Source: Chitinophaga pinensis
GTDB lineage: Bacteria > Bacteroidota > Bacteroidia > Chitinophagales > Chitinophagaceae
Direction: 5' to 3'
Assembly (NCBI GenBank): GCA_945860605.1
Contig: CAMAQL010000002.1
Coordinates: 1 to 64,000 of the forward strand
Length of the DNA stretch: 64,000 nt
The notes beneath the pieces were generated by a model. It ran no database searches. It was not told where the DNA came from and saw only the letters and a list, made by a program, of their open reading frames with translations. Shown piece after piece: positions 43,912 through 52,876 of this stretch (its first letter is position 1; each line of letters starts with the position of its first letter). Position numbers and translations under genes: made by a program.

Positions 43912-46065
43912 CTATTGTTGAGGACCTCTGTCTTCACGAGGCGCTTGCTCTGGACGAGGCAATAAAACTTTATGACTTAATTTGAACTTCCCTGTTTTAG
44001 GGTCTAATCCAATTAATTTCACTTTCACTATATCGCCTTCATTAAAGATACCTTCCATTGTTTCCAAACGCTTCCAGCTAATTTCACTAATGTGTAATAA
44101 ACCTTGTTTGCCTGGCATAAATTCAACGAAAGCACCGAACTCTTTAACGCCTTTTACAACACCTTCATATTCGTCTCCAATTTCTGGAACAGCTACAATA
44201 CCATTGATCCATCTTACTGCCGCATCAAGGCTTTCCTTGTTTGCAGAGAAGATACTTACCTCACCATGGTTGCCTACTTCCTCAATATTAATTGTTGCAC
44301 CAGTCGTTCTTTGCATTTCTTGAATAATCTTACCACCTGGTCCGATTACAGCACCAATAAATTCCTTATCAATGATGATCTTAACCATTCTCGGTGCATG
44401 TGGCTTCACATCTGCACGAGCAGCTGGTGTACACTCGTACATGGCATCCAAAATATGTAAACGACCTTTTCTTGCTTGAGATAAAGCTTCTCTCATAATG
44501 TCCATGCTTAAGCCATCTACTTTAATGTCCATTTGAACACCGCAGATACCATCACGTGTACCAGTTACTTTGAAATCCATATCTCCTAAATGATCTTCAT
44601 CACCTAAGATATCAGTTAAGATAGCATACTTGCCATCTTCTCTAGAAATCAATCCCATTGCCACACCACTTACGTGTTTTGGAATAGGCACACCTGCATC
44701 CATCAATGCCAATGAACCGGCACAAACCGTAGCCATTGAAGACGAACCATTTGATTCTAAGATATCAGATACGACACGCAATGTGTAAGGGAATAGGGTG
44801 CTATCAGGTAACATTTGCTTTAAAGAACGCATTGCCAAGTTACCATGTCCAACTTCACGACGACCAACTCCACGCATCATTTTTACTTCGCCTGTTGAGA
44901 ATGGAGGAAAGTTATAGTGTAAGAAGAATTTTGCATATTCTGCACTTGCTGCAGTTTCTTGCATCAACTCATCCAACTTAGTTCCTAAAGTAACTGTTGT
45001 TAAAGATTGTGTTTCACCTCTTGTAAATAAAGAAGAACCGTGTGGTGTAGGTAATGGTCCAATCTCCATTGCTAAAGGACGAACCTCATCTAATTTACGA
45101 CCATCTAAACGAATACGGCTATCTACCATCATATCTCTTACTACTTCCCATTTCAAGTCCTCATAATACTTACCTGCTAATCTCTTTTGCAAGTCTGTAA
45201 TTTCGGTACCTAAATGTTCTATGATTTCTTTTTTCAAAGCAGAGAATGCATCGCTTCGCTCATGTTTTGCAGAACCTAATCTTGCAATCGTATCTACTTT
45301 TGCTTTTGCAAATGCATACACTTTTTCACGAATTGCTTCGTCTTGTTCTGGTTTTTTATAATCACGTAGTTCTGTGATACCTACTATTTTTCTTAATTCT
45401 GCTTGCGCTTTAATTTGCTTGCGGATAGCTTCGTGTGCGATTTCTAAACACTGTACCAATTCTTCTTCAGAACATTCTTTCGCCTCACCTTCTACCATCA
45501 TCAAGTTCTTATCTGTAGCTGCAATGATGAATTCTAATTCACATTTAGCCAATTCCGCTTTAGAAGGATTGATTACAAATTTGCCATCAATCTTTGCAAT
45601 TCTTACTTCAGAAATAATTTCTTTAATAGGAATATTAGATACTGCCAATGCTGCTGATGCTGCTAGACATGCTAATGAATCTGGCATCACGTTCTCGTCG
45701 CTAGACACCAATGATATTAATACTTGTACATCGCACAAATAATCTTCTGGAAATAAAGGTCTTAAAGCACGGTCAATTAAACGACTCGTTAAAATTTCGT
45801 AGTCATTTAAACGCGCTTCTCTTTTGAAGAAAGAACCAGGGATACGGCCTGCAGATGCAAACTTCTCTTGGTAGTCTACGCTCAATGGGAAAAAGTCTTG
45901 TCCGTCTCTTGGATCTTTATTGGCAACCACAGTTGCTAATAAAATACAATTTCCTTGTCTGATGGTAACAGCTCCGTCTGACTGACGTGCTAATTTACCT
46001 GTCTCTATAAAAATTTCTTGACCTGGATTGATCTCGAATTTTACTGATTTTGGTTGTGATAACAT
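43912..46065 (-). CDS. pnp: Polynucleotide phosphorylase
   Basis: A 717-residue phosphorolytic 3'-5' exoribonuclease. Two RNase PH domains (the second has GDEDHLGDMDFKVTGTRDG with catalytic Asp), a KH domain (IGAVIGPGGKIIQEM) and a C-terminal S1 domain (GDEYEGVVKGVKEFGAFVE). The C-terminus is Arg/Pro/Gln-rich. It acts in RNA turnover. It follows rpsO on the same strand, an order conserved across many bacteria, with a structured 136-base gap between them. Confidence 0.96.
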   Translation of the reverse strand: MLSQPKSVKFEINPGQEIFIETGKLARQSDGAVTIRQGNCILLATVVANKDPRDGQDFFPLSVDYQEKFASAGRIPGSFFKREARLNDYEILTSRLIDRALRPLFPEDYLCDVQVLISLVSSDENVMPDSLACLAASAALAVSNIPIKEIISEVRIAKIDGKFVINPSKAELAKCELEFIIAATDKNLMMVEGEAKECSEEELVQCLEIAHEAIRKQIKAQAELRKIVGITELRDYKKPEQDEAIREKVYAFAKAKVDTIARLGSAKHERSDAFSALKKEIIEHLGTEITDLQKRLAGKYYEDLKWEVVRDMMVDSRIRLDGRKLDEVRPLAMEIGPLPTPHGSSLFTRGETQSLTTVTLGTKLDELMQETAASAEYAKFFLHYNFPPFSTGEVKMMRGVGRREVGHGNLAMRSLKQMLPDSTLFPYTLRVVSDILESNGSSSMATVCAGSLALMDAGVPIPKHVSGVAMGLISREDGKYAILTDILGDEDHLGDMDFKVTGTRDGICGVQMDIKVDGLSMDIMREALSQARKGRLHILDAMYECTPAARADVKPHAPRMVKIIIDKEFIGAVIGPGGKIIQEMQRTTGATINIEEVGNHGEVSIFSANKESLDAAVRWINGIVAVPEIGDEYEGVVKGVKEFGAFVEFMPGKQGLLHISEISWKRLETMEGIFNEGDIVKVKLIGLDPKTGKFKLSHKVLLPRPEQAPREDRGPQQ

Positions 46066-46143
46066 TTTTTAAAAATTTTGGATTGTGAGAAAGGGCGTTC
46101 TTGAATCTATTACTAAAACGAACTAAAAAAATAAACGCTTATA

Positions 46144-46196
46144 AACAACTAATCCCAACCGTAGTAGTACAGTTGGGACAGCTATTATAAGTTGTT
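46144..46196 (-). promoter_or_regulatory. Two-level hairpin between rpsO and pnp
   Basis: AACAAC (46144-46149) pairs with GTTGTT (46191-46196) and, inside, TCCCAAC (46153-46159) pairs with GTTGGGA (46172-46178). It begins 6 bases after the rpsO stop. There is no T run next to the stem, so a processing or attenuation site is more likely than a full terminator. Confidence 0.55.
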
Positions 46197-46201
46197 CTTG
46201 A

Positions 46202-46474
46202 TTATTTTCTTAAGCCTAATTTTTCAATTAGTGCACGGTAACCAGTTAGGTTATGTTTTTGTAAATAAACCAATAATCGCTTACGCTGACCCACTAATTG
46301 CATTAAACCTCTTTGAGTAGAATGGTCTTTGTGGTTGGCCTTTAAATGACCAGAAATGTGTGCGATACGTTGTGTTAATAAAGCAATTTGACCTTCAATT
46401 GAACCTGTGTTGGTTGCTTTACCACCAAATTCAGCAAAAATACTTGCTTTTTTCTCTGTTGTTAAGTTGGACAT
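46202..46474 (-). CDS. rpsO: 30S ribosomal protein S15
   Basis: A 90-residue protein of the expected length with the S15 signature ([27 protein letters not shown], here seen at about 44-70). It binds the 16S rRNA three-way junction and helps assemble the platform. The promoter box TATCTTTG is at 46537-46544, giving a leader of about 58 bases that contains an 8-bp hairpin. Confidence 0.97.
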   Translation of the reverse strand: MSNLTTEKKASIFAEFGGKATNTGSIEGQIALLTQRIAHISGHLKANHKDHSTQRGLMQLVGQRKRLLVYLQKHNLTGYRALIEKLGLRK

Positions 46475-46492
46475 TGTGGAACTTCTTTTATT

Positions 46493-46511
46493 GTAGTTAA
46501 CAATTAACTAC
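46493..46511 (-). promoter_or_regulatory. Hairpin in the rpsO leader
   Basis: GTAGTTAA and TTAACTAC (46493-46500, 46504-46511) pair perfectly over 8 bp with a 3-base loop, 18 bases upstream of the start codon. S15 represses its own mRNA in several bacteria, so this is a candidate binding site. Confidence 0.45.
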
Positions 46512-46536
46512 GGTTTTGTTTTGTTTATTTCGGCTG

Positions 46537-46544
46537 CAAAGATA
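46537..46544 (-). promoter_or_regulatory. -7 box of rpsO
   Basis: TATCTTTG on the minus strand with a TTG about 21 bases upstream; predicted leader about 58 bases. Confidence 0.65.
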
Positions 46545-46572
46545 GGGATAAAAGCGTAACTAAATCAATAGT

Positions 46573-47196
46573 TTAGTCAAATATTTCTACGTTTTTAGGG
46601 TATTTTGCCCTGTTGAAAACGAATAACTTGTCTTCAAAACTAGCTCCATAGTTGATAGATAGCACTTTAACGTCTGTAGTATTGTTGCTTTTGTCAAGAA
46701 TAATAGCATTGGCAAGGGCAGATTTTACCTTGTCTATGATTAAAGTGACTTTTTGAAAGCCTTTTTTACGATCTATAGGGAATAATTCGATGGTAGCAGT
46801 ATTGTTATTTTGAGCTAATAGTTTGAAATTGAAGTCTTTATCATAGCTACCTGACAATAATTTCTGTGGACTTAAGGTTTGTTCTGTTTCAGCCAAACTA
46901 GACTTAGAAATGGTATTTAGACCATCAAAATTATAGATAGAAACTCCATCACATAGGATCTCTAATTTACCCTCATTTAAAAGGTATTTCTCCCCCTTCA
47001 TCTTTAATTGGATCATCTTGGTCCCCAATGCCTTCCCTTTGTTGTTTTTAGACACCAATTGGATCTTTACCAGTATCCCATTAGAGGTTTTCACTTTACC
47101 CCCTACTTTGTCTAAAATAGCCTTGGCATTAGGATCTTTCTGGGCTTGTACCTGAAAAGTGATCAGACTCAATAAAAAGATAAAAACTATTCTCAT
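46573..47196 (-). CDS. lolA: LolA-like outer-membrane lipoprotein carrier protein
   Basis: A 207-residue periplasmic protein with a signal peptide (ending near QVQAQ) and the LolA fold pattern (DPNAKAILDKVGGKVKTSNG start, MKGEKYLLNEGKLEILCDGVSIYNFD core, then alternating strands). LolA carries lipoproteins from the inner to the outer membrane. It follows ftsK by 67 bases on the same strand, a common pairing. A TACTTTCG box (one mismatch) lies upstream, so separate initiation is possible. Confidence 0.85.
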   Translation of the reverse strand: MRIVFIFLLSLITFQVQAQKDPNAKAILDKVGGKVKTSNGILVKIQLVSKNNKGKALGTKMIQLKMKGEKYLLNEGKLEILCDGVSIYNFDGLNTISKSSLAETEQTLSPQKLLSGSYDKDFNFKLLAQNNNTATIELFPIDRKKGFQKVTLIIDKVKSALANAIILDKSNNTTDVKVLSINYGASFEDKLFVFNRAKYPKNVEIFD

Positions 47197-47263
47197 ATAG
47201 GGTTAATTGGGGGCTTCGAAAGTAATAATATTTAGATTGTCAAAAATAAACAATCCTTGTGGA

Positions 47264-49798
47264 TTATGATAAGTTTTGTAAGAAATCATACAATTCAGCA
47301 TCAGATTTGTACAACACCTCTCTTGGTTTACTGCCCTGACTTGGTCCAACGATGCCTGCGGATTCTAACTGATCCATTAACCTTCCGGCTCTATTATAGC
47401 CCAATTTCATTCTTCTTTGTATGAAGGAGGTTGAACCAACTTGAGCACTTACAATCAATTTTGCGGCGTCTTCAAATAAACTATCTCTGTCCCCAGCATC
47501 AAAACCTGATGCCTCTAAATCTTTCTCATCTATATATTCAGGTAATAAGAAAGCATCTGGATAGCCTTTTTGTTCAGCGATAAAATTACAAACACGATCC
47601 ACTTCTGGGGTATCCACAAAAGCACATTGTAAACGTGTAATTTCTCCATTAAAGCTCACCAACATATCGCCCTTTCCAATCAATTGCTCTGCACCTCCAG
47701 CGTCTAAAATAGTTCGGCTATCAATTTTGCTTGAAACCTTAAATGCGATACGTGCAGGGAAATTCGCTTTGATCGTACCCGTAATGATATTCACAGAAGG
47801 TCTTTGCGTTGCAATGATTAAGTGAATACCCACCGCTCTTGCTAACTGCGCTAAACGCGCAATAGGCATCTCTACTTCCTTGCCAGCTGTCATAATTAAA
47901 TCGGCAAACTCATCTACGACCAACACAATGAATGGAAGGTATTGATGTCCTTTTTCTGGATTTAATTTTCTAGATGTAAACTTCTCATTATACTCTTTAA
48001 TATTTCTACATCCAGCTTCTTTCAATAAATCGTAACGATTGTCCATCTCGATACAAAGTGCATTCAATGTATTGATTACTTTTTTTGTATCCGTAATAAT
48101 GGCATCTTCTTCTCCTGGTAATTTAGCCAAGAAATGCTTTTCAATCACACGGTATAAACTCAATTCCACTTTTTTTGGATCAACTAAGACAAACTTTAAT
48201 TGAGAAGGATGTTTCTTATATAATAAAGATACCAGGATGGCATTCAACCCAACTGACTTACCTTGACCTGTTGCTCCTGCCATCAATAAGTGTGGCATCG
48301 CTGCTAGATCGACAATGAAATTTTCATTATCAATTTTTTTACCAATAGCAATAGGCAATGAATGTTGACTCGTTTGAAACTTCTCACTTGCCAATAAAGT
48401 TTTCATACTCACAATTGACTTTCGAATATTAGGCACTTCAATACCAATCGTACCTTTACCAGGAATAGGTGCAATGATACGAATACCTAAAGCGGCTAAA
48501 CTCAGTGCAATATCATCTTCTAAGTTTTTAATTCTACTAATACGCACGCCTGGGGCGGGCACAATCTCATATAAGGTAACTGTTGGGCCCACTGTGGCAG
48601 AGATGCGTTGGATGGCAATATCATAATTTTTTAAAGTAGCGATGATCTGATTTTTGTAAGTCTCCAATTCTTCTGGATCTTGTACAATTTTTTCAGAGCC
48701 ATGCGTCTCTAATAAATTTATATGTGGGTACTTGTAATTTTTTAAATCTAATGTGGCGTCATATTTGGTCGTTAAACTACCAACAGATGCTAGGATTTTT
48801 TCCTTAGGCACTTCCTTGATTTCTAAGTCTAGGTCTTCTAATAATTCGTCGTCAATATCCAAATCCTCGTCGTCGGGCTCGGCTTCATCATCACTATCAT
48901 CAGATTCTATTGGAGTTTTTTTTTCATCCCCAGGCTCTTCATTTAAAGACAATTCATCTATAAATAATTTGGGGCCAAGTTCCCCAAGTGCATCATCTGT
49001 CTCTTCTGATTCTGGCATGATAACTGAAATACCTGAAGTATTTTCTTTTAAAGAATTACCAGTGGGAATCGTTGTCTCTGCAGGTGAAGGATTGTTTAAG
49101 TCCCATTCTTGCTTCACTGCTTCTTCTGTATCCTCACTAACAAATTCAGGTGCTTTTTTCTTTGGAATTAAAAAATCAAAATTAGGCACACTAAAACTTG
49201 GATTAAATCTCCATATGATATAACTAAATCCTGCAATCAACAAAATGGCACCGGTACCAAAGCGTCCTATAAATTTGATTAACCAGCCACTACAATATTC
49301 CCCTAAAGCGCCTCCCCATGAAAAAGGGGTGTTGGGTGTCAAAAAAGCAAAACAGGTGCTTAAAACTAAAAGACCCAATAGCACATATCTTACATTACGC
49401 CACAAACTAAAAATTGGTTTTGTGAAAAATAAATTCACACCCAAAACAAAAAAGAAAGTACAAAATAAATAGGCAGCTAACCCAAATCCGTTGAACATCA
49501 TTTGATAAGCTACAAAAGCACCAATGTACCCTAATAAATTATTTGCTTTCACATCTTGCAAAGAAAATAATTGAGTTCTCCATAATTGCACCATGTCTTG
49601 GTCTTCCTGCCAAGTAAATAAATAGGATGTAAATGCAACAAAAAGAAATAAGCTAACCAATAAAGAGACTGCTCCCAATATCTTAATTGTGCGTTCGTCT
49701 TTGACTACTTCAGACACAACTACATCTGCTTCTTTATCCGGATTTAAATTCGGGGAATTACCCTTTGGTGTTGATTTGCTTTTAAGCGTATTTGCCAT
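47264..49798 (-). CDS. ftsK: DNA translocase FtsK
   Basis: An 844-residue protein. Four N-terminal membrane helices (about 40-60, 90-125, 138-155, 182-197), a very acidic linker (about 220-335), the RecA-like motor with Walker A GATGQGKS (508-515) and a C-terminal gamma winged helix (about 785-844, LGYNRAGRLMDQLE). It pumps DNA at the septum and activates XerCD. TATATTTG lies 5 bases before ATG, so the mRNA may be leaderless. Confidence 0.95.
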   Translation of the reverse strand: MANTLKSKSTPKGNSPNLNPDKEADVVVSEVVKDERTIKILGAVSLLVSLFLFVAFTSYLFTWQEDQDMVQLWRTQLFSLQDVKANNLLGYIGAFVAYQMMFNGFGLAAYLFCTFFFVLGVNLFFTKPIFSLWRNVRYVLLGLLVLSTCFAFLTPNTPFSWGGALGEYCSGWLIKFIGRFGTGAILLIAGFSYIIWRFNPSFSVPNFDFLIPKKKAPEFVSEDTEEAVKQEWDLNNPSPAETTIPTGNSLKENTSGISVIMPESEETDDALGELGPKLFIDELSLNEEPGDEKKTPIESDDSDDEAEPDDEDLDIDDELLEDLDLEIKEVPKEKILASVGSLTTKYDATLDLKNYKYPHINLLETHGSEKIVQDPEELETYKNQIIATLKNYDIAIQRISATVGPTVTLYEIVPAPGVRISRIKNLEDDIALSLAALGIRIIAPIPGKGTIGIEVPNIRKSIVSMKTLLASEKFQTSQHSLPIAIGKKIDNENFIVDLAAMPHLLMAGATGQGKSVGLNAILVSLLYKKHPSQLKFVLVDPKKVELSLYRVIEKHFLAKLPGEEDAIITDTKKVINTLNALCIEMDNRYDLLKEAGCRNIKEYNEKFTSRKLNPEKGHQYLPFIVLVVDEFADLIMTAGKEVEMPIARLAQLARAVGIHLIIATQRPSVNIITGTIKANFPARIAFKVSSKIDSRTILDAGGAEQLIGKGDMLVSFNGEITRLQCAFVDTPEVDRVCNFIAEQKGYPDAFLLPEYIDEKDLEASGFDAGDRDSLFEDAAKLIVSAQVGSTSFIQRRMKLGYNRAGRLMDQLESAGIVGPSQGSKPREVLYKSDAELYDFLQNLS

Positions 49799-49803
49799 GA
49801 TGA

Positions 49804-49811
49804 CAAATATA
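49804..49811 (-). promoter_or_regulatory. -7 box of ftsK, next to the start codon
   Basis: TATATTTG on the minus strand ends 5 bases before the ATG at 49798. It lies inside the 24-base gap to the DUF423 gene. Confidence 0.5.
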
Positions 49812-49822
49812 AAAAGAATTGG

Positions 49823-50236
49823 CTACATATCCACTTTATTCAGCCAAACAACCCTAGCCCAACTAGCCCAGCCTAACATGAAACAAAGTCCACCAATCGG
49901 GGTAACTGGCCCTAGTACAAAAGCCCAGCTTGGATGAATAACAGATAAAAGGGCTAGCCCATAAATGGACCCACTAAATAAAAAAGCACCTACTATGAAA
50001 AAATGAGCTGACCATCCTATCCCCTTGTTAAGGAAATCATTGGTTTTGTTTAATTGACCATAAATAGATAAGGCAATCAATGCCAATGCATGTATTAATT
50101 GATAACGTACCCCTGTCTCGTAACTTTGTAATTTCTCTGGAGTCAAAAACGATTTTAAAGCATGTGCACCAAATGCGCCAAGCAATACTGCCACAATTGC
50201 AAAAGCAATTCCCCAAAGTAAGACTTTACGATGCAT
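49823..50236 (-). CDS. DUF423/YgdD-family membrane protein
   Basis: A 137-residue protein with four helices and the family motifs FGAHALKSFLTPEKLQSYETGVRYQLIHALAL and GPVTPIGGLCFMLGW. The family is widespread and its function is not settled. It overlaps aroK by 11 bases, so it is translated in a coupled way and belongs to the likely gcdH-aroK-DUF423 transcript. Confidence 0.88.
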   Translation of the reverse strand: MHRKVLLWGIAFAIVAVLLGAFGAHALKSFLTPEKLQSYETGVRYQLIHALALIALSIYGQLNKTNDFLNKGIGWSAHFFIVGAFLFSGSIYGLALLSVIHPSWAFVLGPVTPIGGLCFMLGWASWARVVWLNKVDM

Positions 50237-50744
50237 GATTTTTTATTAACTTTTTTAACCCTGATTCATTGATCTGATCAGATGTTAAACGGTAATGTGC
50301 TTGTTTGTAAAAAGGATGTCTTTCAACTAATTTTTGTTCCAAAAAGGCTTTGAGTTCAGTGTCTGAAAGATGCGCTATCAAAGGACGATGTGCTTTTTCC
50401 TTGGACAATCTTTGTACTAATACATCTACTGATTCATCCAACCAAATCACAACTGCTTCTTTTTTCATCCAATCCATATTCTCCTGAAAACAAGCTGTTC
50501 CTCCACCAGTAGCCACTATATATTTTTTCTTTTCTTTAAACCATTTTAAAATGGTTGCCTCTGCTTTTCTAAAATAAGCTTCGCCATCTTCATCAAAAAT
50601 TTCAGTGATGGTTTTCTCTTCCTTCATTTCGATCAAAGCATCTAAATCATAGCCTACAGATTTATTCCATTTTGCCATCTGCTTTAGCCAATGAGACTTT
50701 CCCGAACCCATCATCCCTATCAAAAATATACGCTCTGCTCCCAT
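50226..50744 (-). CDS. aroK: Shikimate kinase
   Basis: A 172-residue P-loop kinase that phosphorylates shikimate in aromatic amino acid synthesis. Walker A GMMGSGKS (10-17), the shikimate-binding Asp in GYDLDALIE, Arg in YFRKAE and the GGGTACF loop are all visible. It lies 3 bases after gcdH and overlaps DUF423 by 11 bases. Confidence 0.92.
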   Translation of the reverse strand: MGAERIFLIGMMGSGKSHWLKQMAKWNKSVGYDLDALIEMKEEKTITEIFDEDGEAYFRKAEATILKWFKEKKKYIVATGGGTACFQENMDWMKKEAVVIWLDESVDVLVQRLSKEKAHRPLIAHLSDTELKAFLEQKLVERHPFYKQAHYRLTSDQINESGLKKLIKNHAS

Positions 50745-50747
50745 CGT

Positions 50748-51932
50748 TTATGTAAATGCGTTGAATCCTGTGATATCCATTCCGGTAATTAACAAATGAA
50801 TATCATGTGTTCCTTCATAAGTGATTACACTCTCTAAATTCATCATATGACGCATCACAGAATATTCTCCTGTAATGCCCATTCCTCCTAACATTTGTCT
50901 AGCATCTCTTGTAATATTAGCGGCCATTTCACAACTATTTCTTTTAGCCATACTAATTTGAGCAGCAGTGGCACGACCTTCATTCATCAATACACCCAAA
51001 CGCCAAACAAGTAATTGCGCTTTCGTGATTTCGGTTACCATTTCTGCTAATTTCTTTTGTTGTAATTGGAATCCGCCAATTGGTCTACCAAATTGAACGC
51101 GCTCCTTACTATATCTTAATGCAGTATCATAACAATCCATTGCAGAGCCAATGGTACCCCATGCAATACCAAATCTTGCTTTATTCAAACAACTCAATGG
51201 GCCTTTTAATCCTTTGACATTTGGTAAAATATTTTCCTTAGGTACTTTTACATTATCAAAAACCAATTCTCCTGTGGCGCTTGCACGTAAACTCCATTTA
51301 TTATGTGTGGTTGGTGTGGAAAATCCTTCCATACCTCTTTCAACAATGACGCCTACAATTTCTCCCGCTTCATTCTTAGCCCATACCACTGCTACTTGCG
51401 CAAATGGAGAATTGCTGATCCACATTTTTGCACCATTTAAAATAACATGATCACCTGCATCTTTGATATTGGTTAACATACCTGATGGATTAGACCCATG
51501 ATCTGGTTCTGTTAATCCAAAACAACCTAGCCATTCGCCAGATGCTAATTTTGGAAGGTACTTTTGTTTTTGTGCTTCACTACCATACGCGTGAATTGGG
51601 AACATCACCAAAGATCCTTGAACACTCGCTGTGCTTCTCACACCACTATCGCCTCTTTCCAATTCTTGCATCATCAATCCATAACTAATATAGTCTAGTC
51701 CACCACCGCCATACTCAGTTGGTACTGTAGGTCCAAAACAACCAAGGTCGCCTAATTGCTTCACAATTTGATTTGGAAATTCTGACTTCTGAGCATACTC
51801 CTCTATGATTGGTGAAATTTCTGTTTTAACGTAGGTTCTTACTGCATCTCTCACCATTAATTGCTCTTCGGTCAACAATTCGTCTAATTGGTAATAATCT
51901 GGGGATTCAAACAAATCTGCTCTTACTGCCAT
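50748..51932 (-). CDS. gcdH: Glutaryl-CoA dehydrogenase-like acyl-CoA dehydrogenase
   Basis: A 394-residue FAD enzyme. The C-terminal YEGTHDIHLLITGMDITGFNAF, which holds the catalytic Glu, matches the glutaryl-CoA dehydrogenase group; GCFGLTEPDHGSNP, SLRASATGELVFDNV and ARFGIAWG also fit. It would oxidise and decarboxylate glutaryl-CoA to crotonyl-CoA in lysine/tryptophan breakdown. Box TACCTTTG at 51964-51971. Exact substrate choice is inferred. Confidence 0.88.
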   Translation of the reverse strand: MAVRADLFESPDYYQLDELLTEEQLMVRDAVRTYVKTEISPIIEEYAQKSEFPNQIVKQLGDLGCFGPTVPTEYGGGGLDYISYGLMMQELERGDSGVRSTASVQGSLVMFPIHAYGSEAQKQKYLPKLASGEWLGCFGLTEPDHGSNPSGMLTNIKDAGDHVILNGAKMWISNSPFAQVAVVWAKNEAGEIVGVIVERGMEGFSTPTTHNKWSLRASATGELVFDNVKVPKENILPNVKGLKGPLSCLNKARFGIAWGTIGSAMDCYDTALRYSKERVQFGRPIGGFQLQQKKLAEMVTEITKAQLLVWRLGVLMNEGRATAAQISMAKRNSCEMAANITRDARQMLGGMGITGEYSVMRHMMNLESVITYEGTHDIHLLITGMDITGFNAFT

Positions 51933-51963
51933 GGTTTGTAATTTTATAATAATGATTGATACA

Positions 51964-51971
51964 CAAAGGTA
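51964..51971 (-). promoter_or_regulatory. -7 box of gcdH
   Basis: TACCTTTG on the minus strand, 31 bases before the ATG at 51932. Confidence 0.55.
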
Positions 51972-52023
51972 GTAGAAAGCGCTTAAAAAACTATAATTAC
52001 AAGGTGTTTAATTAGCTGATTTA

Positions 52024-52830
52024 TTAGCTTAATAAAGCTTTCATTTCATCGGCATAGCCTTTGGCTACAATTGCTGCATCTGCAGCAAAGTTGGCACCAC
52101 TACTTGCAAAAATAACGGCCCTACTTGCATTGATGAGCAAGCCAACTTCATTGTTCTTGCCATAGGCAGTAACCTCGGATAAACTTCCACCCTGTGCACC
52201 AACACCTGGTACCAATAAAAAATGTGCAGGGATAATTTTCCGAATGGACTCCAACTCCTTGGCTTTGGTAGCACCTATCACAAACATCAATTGTTCAGGA
52301 CTGCCCCAGCTTGCTACTTGTTCTAAAACGGATTCGTATAAAAATTGTCCATTCGCCAATTTTTGTTGTTCAAAATTTTGACTCCCAGGATTGGATGTTA
52401 ATCCCAATACAATCGTCCACTTATTTTGATAGGCCAAAAATGGATCAATACTATCCTTGCCCATATAAGGTGCTACTGTAATGGCATCAAATGGAAGGGT
52501 TTCAAAAAATGTTTTTGCATATTGTGCAGATGTATTGCCGATGTCTCCACGTTTTGCATCTGCAATCGTAAAATGAGAAGAAGGAATATGCGCCAATGTC
52601 GCTTCCATGGATTCCCATCCTGCAATACCCTGTGATTCGTAAAATGCCGTATTGATTTTATAGCTTACACAATGCGCTGCCGTAGCATCAATGATGGCCT
52701 TATTGAAAGCAATGACTCCTGCTTTATTTTTAGGTAAGCCAGCTGGTAGTTTTTCAATGTCTGTATCCAATCCAACACATAAGTAAGATTGTTTTGTTTT
52801 GATTTGGTCTACTAGAAATTGTTTTGTCAT
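52024..52830 (-). CDS. pyrF: Orotidine-5'-phosphate decarboxylase (type 2)
   Basis: A 268-residue enzyme that converts OMP to UMP in pyrimidine synthesis. The catalytic motif is DAKRGD (91-96) in TIADAKRGDIGNTSAQYA. The length and the pattern GLDTDIEKLP near the start fit the type 2 PyrF group found in Bacteroidota and actinobacteria. Transcribed alone or with the amylase gene upstream (46 bases). Confidence 0.95.
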   Translation of the reverse strand: MTKQFLVDQIKTKQSYLCVGLDTDIEKLPAGLPKNKAGVIAFNKAIIDATAAHCVSYKINTAFYESQGIAGWESMEATLAHIPSSHFTIADAKRGDIGNTSAQYAKTFFETLPFDAITVAPYMGKDSIDPFLAYQNKWTIVLGLTSNPGSQNFEQQKLANGQFLYESVLEQVASWGSPEQLMFVIGATKAKELESIRKIIPAHFLLVPGVGAQGGSLSEVTAYGKNNEVGLLINASRAVIFASSGANFAADAAIVAKGYADEMKALLS

Positions 52831-52876
52831 TTGTTGTTTTTTTAAACCAGTATTTTGATTGCGATTTTACCCAATA

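Noticed and set aside
48753-49223. 156-codon Ser-rich ORF opposite ftsK
   Set aside because: It is the antisense shadow of the Asp/Glu-rich FtsK linker; Asp and Glu codons read as Ser/Ile/Leu-rich sequence on the other strand.
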